A DNA stretch of 64,000 nt from Microbacterium sp. SZ1 (lineage in GTDB: Bacteria; Actinomycetota; Actinomycetes; Actinomycetales; Microbacteriaceae): contig NZ_LPVV01000040.1 of the NCBI RefSeq assembly GCF_002362255.1, positions 62,001-126,000 of the forward strand, in the 5' to 3' direction. Below the pieces are notes generated by a model, which saw only the letters and a program-made list of their open reading frames with translations, was not told the origin of the DNA and did no database searches. Both the position numbers and the translations under genes were made by a program. Within the stretch, counting starts at the first letter, position 1, and every line of letters starts with the position of its first letter. This document shows, one piece after another, positions 1 to 7,936 of this stretch.

Positions 1-1
1 A

Positions 2-91
2 GAGCGGTACCTCGTCGAGGGTGAGGAATGGGGGAAAAGGGTGATGTTGACGCGGGCGGGACAGCCGACTCATCCGCGCCCCTCGGCCTAA
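2..91 (+). CDS. Possible 3' end of an unidentified upstream gene (partial)
   Basis: An open frame enters from the left edge and ends at TAA (89-91), giving about 29 residues (ERYLVEGEEWGKRV...PSA). The composition is protein-like, but the piece is too short to name. The stop overlaps the perfect palindrome CCTAATTAGG (87-96). Bases 92-169 after it hold no gene. This could equally be chance reading frame. Confidence 0.3.
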   Translation, partial: ERYLVEGEEWGKRVMLTRAGQPTHPRPSA

Positions 92-169
92 TTAGGAACA
101 CGGCGGACATGGGTCGAAACGGATTCCGGGCGGTGAAAGTGAGTGTCCTTATCAAATTCCGGTTGATGC

Positions 170-219
170 TTGAACGAGAATGAAGGCGCGATCTATCATC
201 GTCGTATGGCGATGATAGA
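170..219 (+). promoter_or_regulatory. Promoter and ArsR operator of the first regulator, leaderless transcript
   Basis: A -35 like TTGAAC (170-175) lies 18 bases from a -10 like TATCAT (194-199). The expected transcription start falls on the ATG at 206. A perfect 10-bp inverted repeat, TCTATCATCG (192-201) and CGATGATAGA (210-219) with an 8-base spacer, is centred on that start. This is the layout expected for an autoregulated ArsR/SmtB operator that blocks RNA polymerase. Promoter strength and binding are inferred. Confidence 0.6.
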
Positions 220-577
220 ACGCTCGTTCAGCAGCTTGGACTCAGAAGCAACCGATGCCTACGCACATCTCTTCCATGCCTTCGCGGATCCCACAAGGCT
301 TGCTATCGTCCAACATCTTGCCTCGGGGGAGCACCGAGTGCGTGACCTCGTCGAGCACATGGGCTTTGCCCAGTCGACCGTGAGCAAGCACCTGAGCTTC
401 CTGTCCGAATGTGATCTGATCTCCGCCCGCCCCGATGGGCGCGCGACCTGGTATGCGCTGGTCCACCCCCGGGCGGTGCGCGATGTGATGGTGGCGGCGG
501 AAGCGCTCTTAGGAGCAACGGGCAAAGACTTTGCGCTCTGCGCGCACCTCCGTAGCGAGCATCAAGGAGAAAACTGA
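206..577 (+). CDS. ArsR/SmtB-family metal-sensing repressor
   Basis: A 123-residue winged-helix repressor. The ArsR fold is visible as the helix around AFADPTRLAIVQHL (25-38) and the recognition helix around FAQSTVSKHLSFL (54-66), followed by the wing DGRATWYAL. Cys69, just after the recognition helix, and Cys112 near the C-terminus could ligate metal. I start at ATG 206 rather than TTG 170, because TTG 170 coincides with the -35 element and the predicted transcript begins at 206. The CDF efflux gene follows with a one-base overlap (TGATG), so the regulator very probably controls it, releasing DNA when Zn, Cd or Co is in excess. Metal specificity cannot be read from the sequence. Confidence 0.85.
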   Translation: MAMIERSFSSLDSEATDAYAHLFHAFADPTRLAIVQHLASGEHRVRDLVEHMGFAQSTVSKHLSFLSECDLISARPDGRATWYALVHPRAVRDVMVAAEALLGATGKDFALCAHLRSEHQGEN

Positions 578-1518
578 TGGGTGCAGGACACGAGCACGGC
601 CCCGCTCTGACGGATGAGGGCATGCCCGGCGACTACCGTCGTCGGCTCTGGATCACCTTCATCATCACCGCAGCAATCGTGACGGCCCAGGCCGTCGGTT
701 CCGTCATCACCGGTAGCTTGGCGCTGCTCACCGATACGGCGCATGCGGTCACCGACGCCTCCGGTCTACTGGTCGCGCTTATCGCAGCAACTCTGATGCT
801 GCGGCCTGCAAGCGCGAAACGCACGTGGGGCTTCCGGCGGATCGAGGTGATTGCGGCGCTTGCCCAGGCGGCGCTGTTACTCGCGGTAGGCACCTATGCG
901 GCGATTGAAGGGATCCGACGCCTGTTCGAGCCTCCCGAGGTGCCGGCCGGCGAGCTGCTTGTCTTCGGTATCATCGGGCTCGCCGCCAATATCATTGCAA
1001 TCGTCGTCCTCGCGTCCAGCCGTGGTGCCAACTTCAACATGCGCGCGGCTTTCCTCGAAGTCCTCAACGATGCGCTCGGCTCGTTAGGGGTTATCGTCGC
1101 GGCAGTCGTCATTGCAACGACGGGATTCCAGCAAGCTGACGCCCTCGCTGGCATCCTTATCGCTGCACTCATTGTCCCGCGCGCCTTCGTCCTGATGCGA
1201 GAAACCGGCGCCGTCTTGATGGAGTTCACGCCGAAAGGATTGGATCTCGAGGACGTCAGAGCGCATATCCTTCGCCAGAAGTACGTCGTTGACGTACACG
1301 ACATTCACGCCTCCACGGTTGCTACTGGGCTCCCGACATTGAGTGCCCACGTTGTTGTGAAGGACGAGTGCTTCGAGGACGGTCATGCTATGCAGGTGCT
1401 GAGCGACGTTCGAGAGTGCGTTGCGGAACACTTCGACGTCGCCGTCACTCACTCCACGTTCCAGCTGGAAACCGAGCAGGTGAAAGACGGAGAGTCCGCT
1501 TCGACCCGGCACGCGTAA
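577..1518 (+). CDS. Cation diffusion facilitator (CDF) metal efflux protein
   Basis: A 313-residue inner-membrane antiporter of the CDF family (CzcD/ZitB type) that exports divalent metal in exchange for protons. About six membrane segments are visible in residues 20-200, followed by a cytoplasmic domain (about 210-300). The first transport-site pair is in DTAHAVTDASGL (H...D). The second has Glu where many zinc CDFs carry His (EVLND in FLEVLNDALGS), which may alter metal preference. The N-terminus begins MGAGHEHG, a short His-containing tail. AAGGAGA lies 6 bases before the ATG, and the start overlaps the stop of the ArsR gene, so the two are translationally coupled. Confidence 0.9.
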   Translation: MGAGHEHGPALTDEGMPGDYRRRLWITFIITAAIVTAQAVGSVITGSLALLTDTAHAVTDASGLLVALIAATLMLRPASAKRTWGFRRIEVIAALAQAALLLAVGTYAAIEGIRRLFEPPEVPAGELLVFGIIGLAANIIAIVVLASSRGANFNMRAAFLEVLNDALGSLGVIVAAVVIATTGFQQADALAGILIAALIVPRAFVLMRETGAVLMEFTPKGLDLEDVRAHILRQKYVVDVHDIHASTVATGLPTLSAHVVVKDECFEDGHAMQVLSDVRECVAEHFDVAVTHSTFQLETEQVKDGESASTRHA

Positions 1519-1635
1519 AGGACTGCAGACTCTCTCTTTGCGAGGCGTCTGTCCGAAGCGAGGATCCAGGCATCCGATCTCTTGCTTGGCCCAGCGTCCT
1601 CGAGTGCAGATAGAGGATCGCGCTCGGGCAATCGC

Positions 1636-3729
1636 CTACGCGAGGACGGGCCGCGCAGCTGAAGCCTTCTGCGTTGCGGGTCCGGTTCGTCGGGCGGCGC
1701 GGACACCGTTGAGGATCACAATGACCTCAGCCACCTCATGGACCAACACCACACCCGCCAGGCCGAGCACGCCGAAGAGGGCCAGGGGGAACAGCACGAT
1801 GATGATGGCCAGGGCGAGAGCGATGTTGACGGTCATGATGCGGCGTCCGCGGCGGGCATGGGCGAGGGCTGCGGGGATGAGGCGCAGGTCGTTGTCGGTG
1901 AACGCGATGTCGGCGGACTCGATGGCGGCGGCTGAGCCTTTCACTCCCATGGCGATGCCGACGGTGGCGGTGGCGAGGGCGGGGGCGTCGTTGATGCCGT
2001 CGCCGACCATCGCGGTCGGGCTCTCGGCGGCGAGTGACGAGATGGCAGCCGCCTTGTCCGCGGGGAGCTGCTCGGCGCGCACATCGGAGACGCCTGCCTG
2101 AGCGGCGAGGGCGCGCGCCGTCCGCTCGTTGTCGCCCGTGAGCATGACGGTGCGGATGCCCTGCTTGTTCAGCAGGGAGATGGTCTCGGCCGCTTCGGGG
2201 CGCAGTTCGTCCCGCACGCCGATGAGGCCCGATACCTGACCGTCGGTCTCGACGACGACGACGGTCATCCCGTCGCCGGCCATCTCGTCCGCGGGCCCGG
2301 CGAGATCGCCCAGATCCGACAGCCATCGCACGTTCCCGACCCGCACTCGGGTCGGGCCGACGCGACCGGTGAGGCCGTGGCCCGCGTCTTCGACGACATC
2401 CGTCGCCGCGAAGATGTCAGAGGCGGCGCGGGTAATGGCGGCGGCGAGCGGGTGGGTGCTGGTGTTCTCGAGCGCGGCGGCGAAGGCGAGGATGTCCTCG
2501 CGGGAGCGTCCCTGGGCGGTGGCGACGGAGACGACCTCCGGCTCGTTGCGGGTGAGGGTGCCGGTCTTGTCGAGCGCGACGGTGCGGATGGTGCCGAACT
2601 GTTCGAACGCCTCACCGGACTTGATGACGACACCGAACTTCGACGCCGAGCCGATGGCGCTGATTACGGTGACCGGCACGGCGATGGCCAGCGCACAGGG
2701 CGATGCGGCGACGAGCACCACGAGAGCTCGCTCGATCCACAGGCCGGGATCGCCGGCGATGAACCCGAACCCGGCGACGAGCGCGGCGATGATGAGCACG
2801 GCCGGCACGAGGGGGCGGGCGATCCGGTCGGCCAGACGTGCACGCTCGCCCTTGCGGGCGTGCGCCTGCTCGACCAGCTCGACAATCTGCGTCAGGGAGT
2901 TGTCGCGACCGTCCGCGGTCGCTTCGATCCGCAGCGTCGCGGCGCCGTTCACGGATCCTGCGGGGACCGCATCGCCCGGCCCGACCTCGACGGGGATCGA
3001 CTCGCCCGTCACCGCCGAGGTGTCGATGCCGGAGCGGCCCTCGACGACGACGCCGTCTGTCGCGACGCGTTCTCCGGCTCCGACCACGAGGATATCCAGT
3101 TTACGGACCTCGGCAGCGGGGATCGTCACGTCTCCGCTCAGGCGCGACACCCGAACCGTGTCGGGGATCAGCGACAGCAGGGCGCGTAGGCCTTCTTTGG
3201 CCCGGTCCATTGCCCGGTCCTCGAGTGCTTCGGCGAGGGAGAACAGGAAGGCGAGCGCGGCCGCCTCTCCGATGTGCCCGAGGGCTACGGCACCGATGGC
3301 GGCGATGGTCATCAAGAGGCCCACGCCGAGGCGCCCGCGTGCCAGGCGGCGGATCGCGCCGGGCACGAAGGTGTAGGCACCGGCGAGAAGCGCGACCGAC
3401 TGCAGCACGAGCGCGGGGATCGGGAACCCTGTCCACTCGGAGAGATAACCGGCAAGCAGCGTCACTCCGCCGATAGCGGAGGGAAGTAGGGCGGTGTCGC
3501 GCCACAGCGGCGGTCGCACCTCGTGCTCGGCTTCGTCGTGCTCGCTTTCAGTCCCGGCGGGCCCGCAGCATGCATCGCCCTCGTGGCGTATGGACGATCC
3601 ATGTGATGCTCTGGCCGTCGGTTCGGGGCCGCAGCACGCGTCACCGGGCGCAGAAGGCTGACGCAGCTCGAGTCGCCGAATGGTCTTCGTGGGGCGTGCG
3701 TCGTCGGGTCCGCAGCATTCCTCGCTCAT
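1636..3729 (-). CDS. P1B-type heavy-metal ATPase with three N-terminal CCGP motifs
   Basis: A 697-residue metal-pumping ATPase. Visible motifs are TGES (241-244), the membrane SPC motif (343-345), the phosphorylation site DKTGTLT (Asp387), STHPL (His-Pro at 426-427), TGDN (531-534), GDGINDAP (576-583) and HEVAE (664-668) in the last helices. SPC plus a His-Glu pair resembles the P1B-4 group (Co/Zn/Cd/Fe) more than the CPC-type ZntA/CadA enzymes. There is no ordinary HMA domain. Instead residues 1-60 carry three CCGP motifs (Cys 5-6, 32-33, 54-55) and then a Glu/His-rich stretch. I chose ATG 3729 because GAGGAG precedes it and it forms an ATGA overlap with the end of cmtR. Confidence 0.9.
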   Translation of the reverse strand: MSEECCGPDDARPTKTIRRLELRQPSAPGDACCGPEPTARASHGSSIRHEGDACCGPAGTESEHDEAEHEVRPPLWRDTALLPSAIGGVTLLAGYLSEWTGFPIPALVLQSVALLAGAYTFVPGAIRRLARGRLGVGLLMTIAAIGAVALGHIGEAAALAFLFSLAEALEDRAMDRAKEGLRALLSLIPDTVRVSRLSGDVTIPAAEVRKLDILVVGAGERVATDGVVVEGRSGIDTSAVTGESIPVEVGPGDAVPAGSVNGAATLRIEATADGRDNSLTQIVELVEQAHARKGERARLADRIARPLVPAVLIIAALVAGFGFIAGDPGLWIERALVVLVAASPCALAIAVPVTVISAIGSASKFGVVIKSGEAFEQFGTIRTVALDKTGTLTRNEPEVVSVATAQGRSREDILAFAAALENTSTHPLAAAITRAASDIFAATDVVEDAGHGLTGRVGPTRVRVGNVRWLSDLGDLAGPADEMAGDGMTVVVVETDGQVSGLIGVRDELRPEAAETISLLNKQGIRTVMLTGDNERTARALAAQAGVSDVRAEQLPADKAAAISSLAAESPTAMVGDGINDAPALATATVGIAMGVKGSAAAIESADIAFTDNDLRLIPAALAHARRGRRIMTVNIALALAIIIVLFPLALFGVLGLAGVVLVHEVAEVIVILNGVRAARRTGPATQKASAARPVLA

Positions 3730-4100
3730 CGGTTCTCCTCTACGTTCGAGTCGGCCGGTGCGCAGCACAGGGGGACGTCGCAGTTTTCGTCGGTGCACGG
3801 CTCACCGTCGTCGACTGCGAGCACAGTGTTCACCAGAATCGTGATCGCCTTCGTCACGTGTGGATCTGCGATCTCGTACCGCGTCTGGCGTCCTTCCGGG
3901 GTCGCGACGACGATCCCGCACCCGCGCAGACACGCCAGATGATTCGAGACGTTCGTGCGGGACAAGCCCAGCGATTCCGAAAGGCGAGCCGGATACGCCG
4001 GCCCAGAAAGGAGTTCGAGCAGAATCCGCGAACGAGTCGGGTCGGCCATCGCCCGCCCGAGCCTGTTCATCACGTCGAGACGGGAAGCAATGGTCAGCAT
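3726..4100 (-). CDS. cmtR: CmtR-like Cd/Pb-sensing ArsR repressor
   Basis: A 124-residue ArsR-family repressor. Cys57 and Cys61 lie in LACLRGCG on the recognition helix and Cys102 lies in EPCTDENC. These are the same numbered positions as the three cysteines described for Mycobacterium tuberculosis CmtR, which senses Cd(II)/Pb(II). Extra cysteines (107, 112, 113) lie in the tail. The gene overlaps the P1B-ATPase by four bases (ATGA), mirroring the cmtR-ctpG arrangement of mycobacteria. A start at 4100 gives exactly that cysteine numbering and fits a leaderless transcript. Cd/Pb response is inferred from the family. Confidence 0.88.
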   Translation of the reverse strand: MLTIASRLDVMNRLGRAMADPTRSRILLELLSGPAYPARLSESLGLSRTNVSNHLACLRGCGIVVATPEGRQTRYEIADPHVTKAITILVNTVLAVDDGEPCTDENCDVPLCCAPADSNVEENR

Positions 4101-4101
4101 G

Positions 4102-4124
4102 CAGTGACTATACATCACCCACTG
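4102..4124 (-). promoter_or_regulatory. cmtR promoter and candidate operator
   Basis: On the minus strand a -10 like TATAGT (4112-4107) is followed by six bases and then the cmtR ATG, so the message is probably leaderless. Inverted arms CAGTG (4102-4106) and CACTG (4120-4124) flank it with a 13-base spacer. No convincing -35 is visible. Binding by CmtR is inferred from position. Confidence 0.5.
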
Positions 4125-4204
4125 ACATATGCTCGTTGTCGACCGTCCGAGGTCGGCTAAGTGCGTTGAGGTTGACGGCAGAAGTGGTGGTTAGACTGAT
4201 AGAG

Positions 4205-4621
4205 ATGATGCCGCCAACTGACTCCGATGGTTCGGCGCTCGTCCCGTTCCGCTCGCCGGCGGCGCGATTCATCTTCAGCCTCGTTGTCGCGCTGCTCGTG
4301 GTTCTCGGAATCGGAAGTAGCCTTCATGCTGAGGCGACGGCTTCGGCGTCCGCCCCGACGGCAATCTCGTACGTCGCCCACGAGCACACAGATGAAGGCA
4401 GCTCCTCTCAAGCTTTGACAGGATCATCCGAGATGGTCGCTGTCGCATGCATGGTCGGTGTGTTCTTCGGCATGCTGGTGCTCGGACGGTTCCTGAGCAG
4501 CAGACCACTTACGCCTGTGCGCGCGGAGCAGTTCGCCCTGAGGGTCACGGTGCGCCCGAGCGTGCGTCATCTGCATCTGTTGCGACCTAATCCCTCCGAG
4601 CTGCAGGTGTCTCGAACCTGA
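4205..4621 (+). CDS. Small membrane protein, DUF6153-like, copy 1
   Basis: A 138-residue protein with a hydrophobic segment at about residues 18-38, an exported Ser/Ala/His loop (YVAHEHTDEGS) and a second membrane segment at about 78-98. It ends in NPSELQVSRT. That tail matches the C-termini of two other small proteins in this island (7937-8332 and 14928-15398), so the three form one family. The plan and tail recall DUF6153 proteins of other actinobacteria, from memory and unverified. The gene is divergent from cmtR and precedes the copper genes. ATG 4208 is an equally possible start. Function is unknown. Confidence 0.65.
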   Translation: MMPPTDSDGSALVPFRSPAARFIFSLVVALLVVLGIGSSLHAEATASASAPTAISYVAHEHTDEGSSSQALTGSSEMVAVACMVGVFFGMLVLGRFLSSRPLTPVRAEQFALRVTVRPSVRHLHLLRPNPSELQVSRT

Positions 4622-4626
4622 CTCTC

Positions 4627-4644
4627 CGGCTCTTAAGCCGTTTT
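4627..4644 (+). terminator. Small intrinsic terminator or attenuator
   Basis: CGGCT (4627-4631), a four-base loop and AGCCG (4636-4640) are followed by TTTT (4641-4644). It sits six bases after the stop of the first small membrane protein and before the DUF3515 lipoprotein gene, so it may separate or attenuate the two. Confidence 0.5.
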
Positions 4645-4704
4645 CGTCCGTACGTTGACGCGGATGCAGATCGACGCGCGTCGTCGACAGCCTGGAGAGA
4701 AAAC

Positions 4705-5274
4705 TTGAAGAACACCCCTTACCAACGCGCCGCCGAGGGCGTCTCGCATCGTCGCACCGCATTGCGGAAGACAGCGCTATGCATTGTCGCGCTCGTCGGA
4801 TCGCTCGCGGTTCTGTCCGGATGCGCGGCAACTGTCGCAACAAGACCTGCCCCTGATGCGAACGCCCCAGAGTGCGCTGACGTATCGGTGCGCCTTCCGG
4901 ATGCTGTCGGCGAGCTCGAGAGCCGGACGACCGATGGCCAGGCGACGGCCGCGTGGGGAGACCCTACGGCTGTTGTCTTCGCCTGCGGCCTTGAACCGCC
5001 AGCGCCGACGACGTTGCAATGCGTGACTATCAATTCCGTCGACTGGATCGTTGACGACGAAGAACTGCCGAACCTGCGGTTGACGACTTACGGACGGGAA
5101 CCTGCGGCCCAGGCGTACGTCGACACGACTCGCCTGTCTGCCGACACTGTGCTGCAGGCACTCGCGCCGGCGGTGCAGATGCTCCCGAAAACGGCTGCCT
5201 GTTCTGCGCCTGATGAAGGTACATCGGACGACGACGACGCTCCCACGACAAGTGGCTCAGGAGACCTCCCATGA
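4705..5274 (+). CDS. DUF3515-family lipoprotein
   Basis: A 189-residue secreted lipoprotein. A basic N-terminus (HRRTALRK) and hydrophobic stretch lead to the lipobox LSGC with lipidation at Cys40. The body shows the DUF3515 pattern: ECADVSVRLPD, TAAWGDP, a conserved CG and PTTLQCVTINSVDW, with paired cysteines that could form disulfides. The C-terminus is acidic and Ser/Thr-rich. The start is TTG 4705 with GGAGA nine bases upstream. The stop overlaps the ATG of the CopD-CtaG gene, suggesting a role in copper handling. The biochemical function of DUF3515 is not known to me. Confidence 0.8.
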   Translation: MKNTPYQRAAEGVSHRRTALRKTALCIVALVGSLAVLSGCAATVATRPAPDANAPECADVSVRLPDAVGELESRTTDGQATAAWGDPTAVVFACGLEPPAPTTLQCVTINSVDWIVDDEELPNLRLTTYGREPAAQAYVDTTRLSADTVLQALAPAVQMLPKTAACSAPDEGTSDDDDAPTTSGSGDLP

Positions 5275-7169
5275 GCGTGCGAAGCACGCGCGTTATCGGT
5301 CCCGCGCTCTTGTTGACGGCAGCCGTTGTCGCTCTACTGTTGGGTCTCGTCGTCGGAGGGGGCGCCGACCCGCGCGTGGCCAGTGATCCCGGCGCCGTCG
5401 TTCGGTGGGGACTTCCGGCCGCCAAGTTCATCGTCAATCTAAGCGCCGCCGTCATGGCAGGATCGGTCGTTCTTGCCGCGTTCGCCCTGCGACGTGGCGA
5501 GAAAGAGTTCGACATCGCGCTGGACGTCACGTCCATCGGCGCTGCCGCCCTCACCATCAGCAGCGGAACGACCGGGTACCTCACGTTCCTGTCATCGTTC
5601 AACCCCGAAGTATCACTGGGTCCCGCTTTTGGACAGCAGTTCGGTCGGTTTCTCCTCGAAACCGAGCTCGGTCGTGTCTGGTTGATCACGACAGTGATAG
5701 CTGCCGTCATCACCGTGATTTCCTACGCCTTCCGCGGTTGGGGGGCCACGCTGGTCCTAGTCGTTCTCTCCCTCACATCGCTGGTCCCGATGGCGACACA
5801 GGGCCATTCGGGTAGTCTCGCGAACCACGACGCAGCCGTGATGGCCTTGGTGTTGCACATCACAAGCGCCGCCGTGTGGATGGGTGGGCTGATAGCGCTC
5901 GCGTACTTGAGGCCGAATCTGCGGGAGCATCGGTTGCGTGTGATTGTTGAGCGGTACTCAACCATCGCGCTCGTGGCGTTCGTCATTGTGACCGCCTCTG
6001 GGGTCGCTCGTACGATTGCCTCGGTGCGGGGCTGGAGTGACCTCGCCAGTGCGTATGGTGTCGTGCTCATGCTCAAGGTGGTCGCGCTGACGTTGCTCGG
6101 GCTCGTCGGAGTGGCGCACCGACGTTGGTTCATCCGGCGGAGTGTCGGAGAGCGTGCGCCATTTTGGACCTTCGTGGGCGTCGAGTTTGCCATCATGGGC
6201 GTGGCCAGCGGTGCTGCAGCGGCGCTCGCGCGCACCCCTGCGCCGGCCGACACTACGGCCCCGGTGCTGACTACGCCGGCAGAGATTCTCACTGAGGCAC
6301 CTCTGCCACCTGAGCTCACATTGGCTCGATGGTTTGCGGGCAACGATGTGAACGTGCTGTGGCTGCTGATTGCGGCGTTCGGGATCTTCTTCTATCTGGC
6401 GGGAGTTCGCCGGCTGCGGCAGCGTGGCGGGGAGTGGCAAGCGTCTCGAACGTCGGCGTGGGTGCTGGGTATGGTGTTGCTGGCGTGGGCCAACGGCGGG
6501 GCCGTCGCGGTTTACGCCGAGTACCTGCACAGTATTGACGCGGTGGGGCGAGTGCTGTTGCTGCTCGTGGTTCCCTTCTTCCTTGTTCTCGGTGCGCCTT
6601 GGCAGCTCGCGATGACGACGATCACCAGTCGTACTGATGGAAGTCGTGGAGTTCGCGAGTGGTTGCAGGCCGCTGCCGGATCGAGCGTCATACGTTTCAT
6701 CGCACGCCCCGTTGCCACGGTCTGCGCCTTCGCGCTTGTTCTGTGGTCCACGTCGGCGACGGGTGTGCTCCGAAGCACCCTGGCTGACCCGTTGCTGCAT
6801 GAGCTGCGCGTAGCTGGTCTTCTGTTCGTCGGGAGCCTTCTCTTTTCTCTGGTCCTTCGTCGAAGGGCTATGCGCGGTCATTGGACGTGGTGGACGGCCA
6901 TCGTGGGTCCTGCCGCCGCGCTCGTCGGCGTCGGTGGCTGGGTCGTTCTGCAGAGCGGCCTGATTGCCGCCAACTGGTTCGGGGCGATGGGCCGCCAATG
7001 GGGTCTCGAGCCGATGGCGGACCAGCGAATCGCCGGCATCGTCATCCTTGTCTCCGGTCCGCTGTTGGTCTTCGTCGGGATCGCAGTCAGCCGCTCACGG
7101 TCTTCTTATCCAACATTCTCAGCCTCGGGGCAGATCCGGTCCCATGCTTCTCGAAAGGTTCACTCATGA
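5271..7169 (+). CDS. CopD-CtaG fusion: copper import and cytochrome oxidase assembly membrane protein
   Basis: A 632-residue polytopic membrane protein joining two domains. Residues about 50-300 form a CopD-like copper-transport domain, with conserved His in TQGHSGSLANHD and LHITSAAVWMGG. Residues about 350-610 form a caa3-type CtaG domain (AEYLHSIDAVGR... and FFLVLGAPWQLA), which serves copper delivery to cytochrome c oxidase. Such fusions are common in actinobacteria. The gene overlaps the DUF3515 gene upstream and copC downstream by ATGA junctions, so the three are one translational unit. The coupling suggests CopC passes copper to this protein on the outer face of the membrane. Confidence 0.9.
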   Translation: MSVRSTRVIGPALLLTAAVVALLLGLVVGGGADPRVASDPGAVVRWGLPAAKFIVNLSAAVMAGSVVLAAFALRRGEKEFDIALDVTSIGAAALTISSGTTGYLTFLSSFNPEVSLGPAFGQQFGRFLLETELGRVWLITTVIAAVITVISYAFRGWGATLVLVVLSLTSLVPMATQGHSGSLANHDAAVMALVLHITSAAVWMGGLIALAYLRPNLREHRLRVIVERYSTIALVAFVIVTASGVARTIASVRGWSDLASAYGVVLMLKVVALTLLGLVGVAHRRWFIRRSVGERAPFWTFVGVEFAIMGVASGAAAALARTPAPADTTAPVLTTPAEILTEAPLPPELTLARWFAGNDVNVLWLLIAAFGIFFYLAGVRRLRQRGGEWQASRTSAWVLGMVLLAWANGGAVAVYAEYLHSIDAVGRVLLLLVVPFFLVLGAPWQLAMTTITSRTDGSRGVREWLQAAAGSSVIRFIARPVATVCAFALVLWSTSATGVLRSTLADPLLHELRVAGLLFVGSLLFSLVLRRRAMRGHWTWWTAIVGPAAALVGVGGWVVLQSGLIAANWFGAMGRQWGLEPMADQRIAGIVILVSGPLLVFVGIAVSRSRSSYPTFSASGQIRSHASRKVHS

Positions 7170-7822
7170 CATCCCTGTCCGCTCAAATCCGCCGGATCGG
7201 CGGCGGCGCGTTCGCCACGGCCCTCGTTGTCACGCTGCTCAGCGCCGCCCCAGCTGTCGCTCATGACAACTTGACTGATGCCGTACCCGCTGCTGGCGAG
7301 ACAGTGACCAGCTTGGATGCGGTCGCTCTCACCTTTAGCGGTGAACTCATCGACTTCAGCCAGACCAGCTTCGCGCAGGTTCAGGGGGCTGACGGGCTCT
7401 TCTACGAGTCCGCTTGCTCCACAATCGAGCTCAATGTGCTCACAACCCCCGTGGCTCTCGGTGCCTCGGGCACGTACACCGTGTTGTGGAACGCCGTATC
7501 CAGCGACGGGCACCCTATCTCCGAGTCGTATCAGTTCGAGTACGTGGCATCTCCGGACGCGACCGTCGCACTCGGTTGGGATGCCCCGGCGTGTGGGAAC
7601 GAGGACACGCGCGCTCAACCTGCAGCGGCACCCACCAGCACCCCGGCCCCAATGGAGGACGATGTCACTTCGACACCGCAGCCGCTCGAGGACAGCGAAG
7701 CGCCGAACGCTTCCGGCGAGATCGTCGTCGTTCTTGGCATCGTCGCGGGGGTCATCGTTCTCGGTGGCCTGACAATCGCGACGATCTCGATCTTGAGCCG
7801 TCGACGGAAAAGGTCCGAGTGA
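7166..7822 (+). CDS. copC: CopC copper-binding protein with C-terminal membrane anchor
   Basis: A 218-residue exported protein. The signal peptide ends at AVA-HDN, so the mature protein starts with His, the first copper ligand of CopC proteins. The CopC beta-barrel spans about residues 32-130, with the conserved WNAVSSDGHPISESYQF (second His/Asp ligands). A Pro/Thr/Ala-rich linker follows, then one membrane helix (about 185-207) and a basic tail RRRKRSE. This tethered layout is usual in Gram-positive CopC. ATG 7166 overlaps the stop of the CopD-CtaG gene. Confidence 0.92.
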   Translation: MTSLSAQIRRIGGGAFATALVVTLLSAAPAVAHDNLTDAVPAAGETVTSLDAVALTFSGELIDFSQTSFAQVQGADGLFYESACSTIELNVLTTPVALGASGTYTVLWNAVSSDGHPISESYQFEYVASPDATVALGWDAPACGNEDTRAQPAAAPTSTPAPMEDDVTSTPQPLEDSEAPNASGEIVVVLGIVAGVIVLGGLTIATISILSRRRKRSE

Positions 7823-7936
7823 GTTCGGTAGGACGGCTGATTCAAAGAATCGCTACAACGCGCTGGCTACAATCGACGTGTGGTTCATTCGATTCGACCT
7901 GCCCGTGATGGGCTGTGGAGTCGGAGCCAATTGATA

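Noticed and set aside
87-96. CCTAATTAGG as an operator
   Set aside because: It is a perfect palindrome, but it lies about 75 bases before the promoter and overlaps a possible stop codon; a 10-base palindrome alone is weak evidence.
2369-3376. Long plus-strand frames opposite the metal ATPase
   Set aside because: The minus-strand ATPase has every family motif; these frames are low-complexity shadows.
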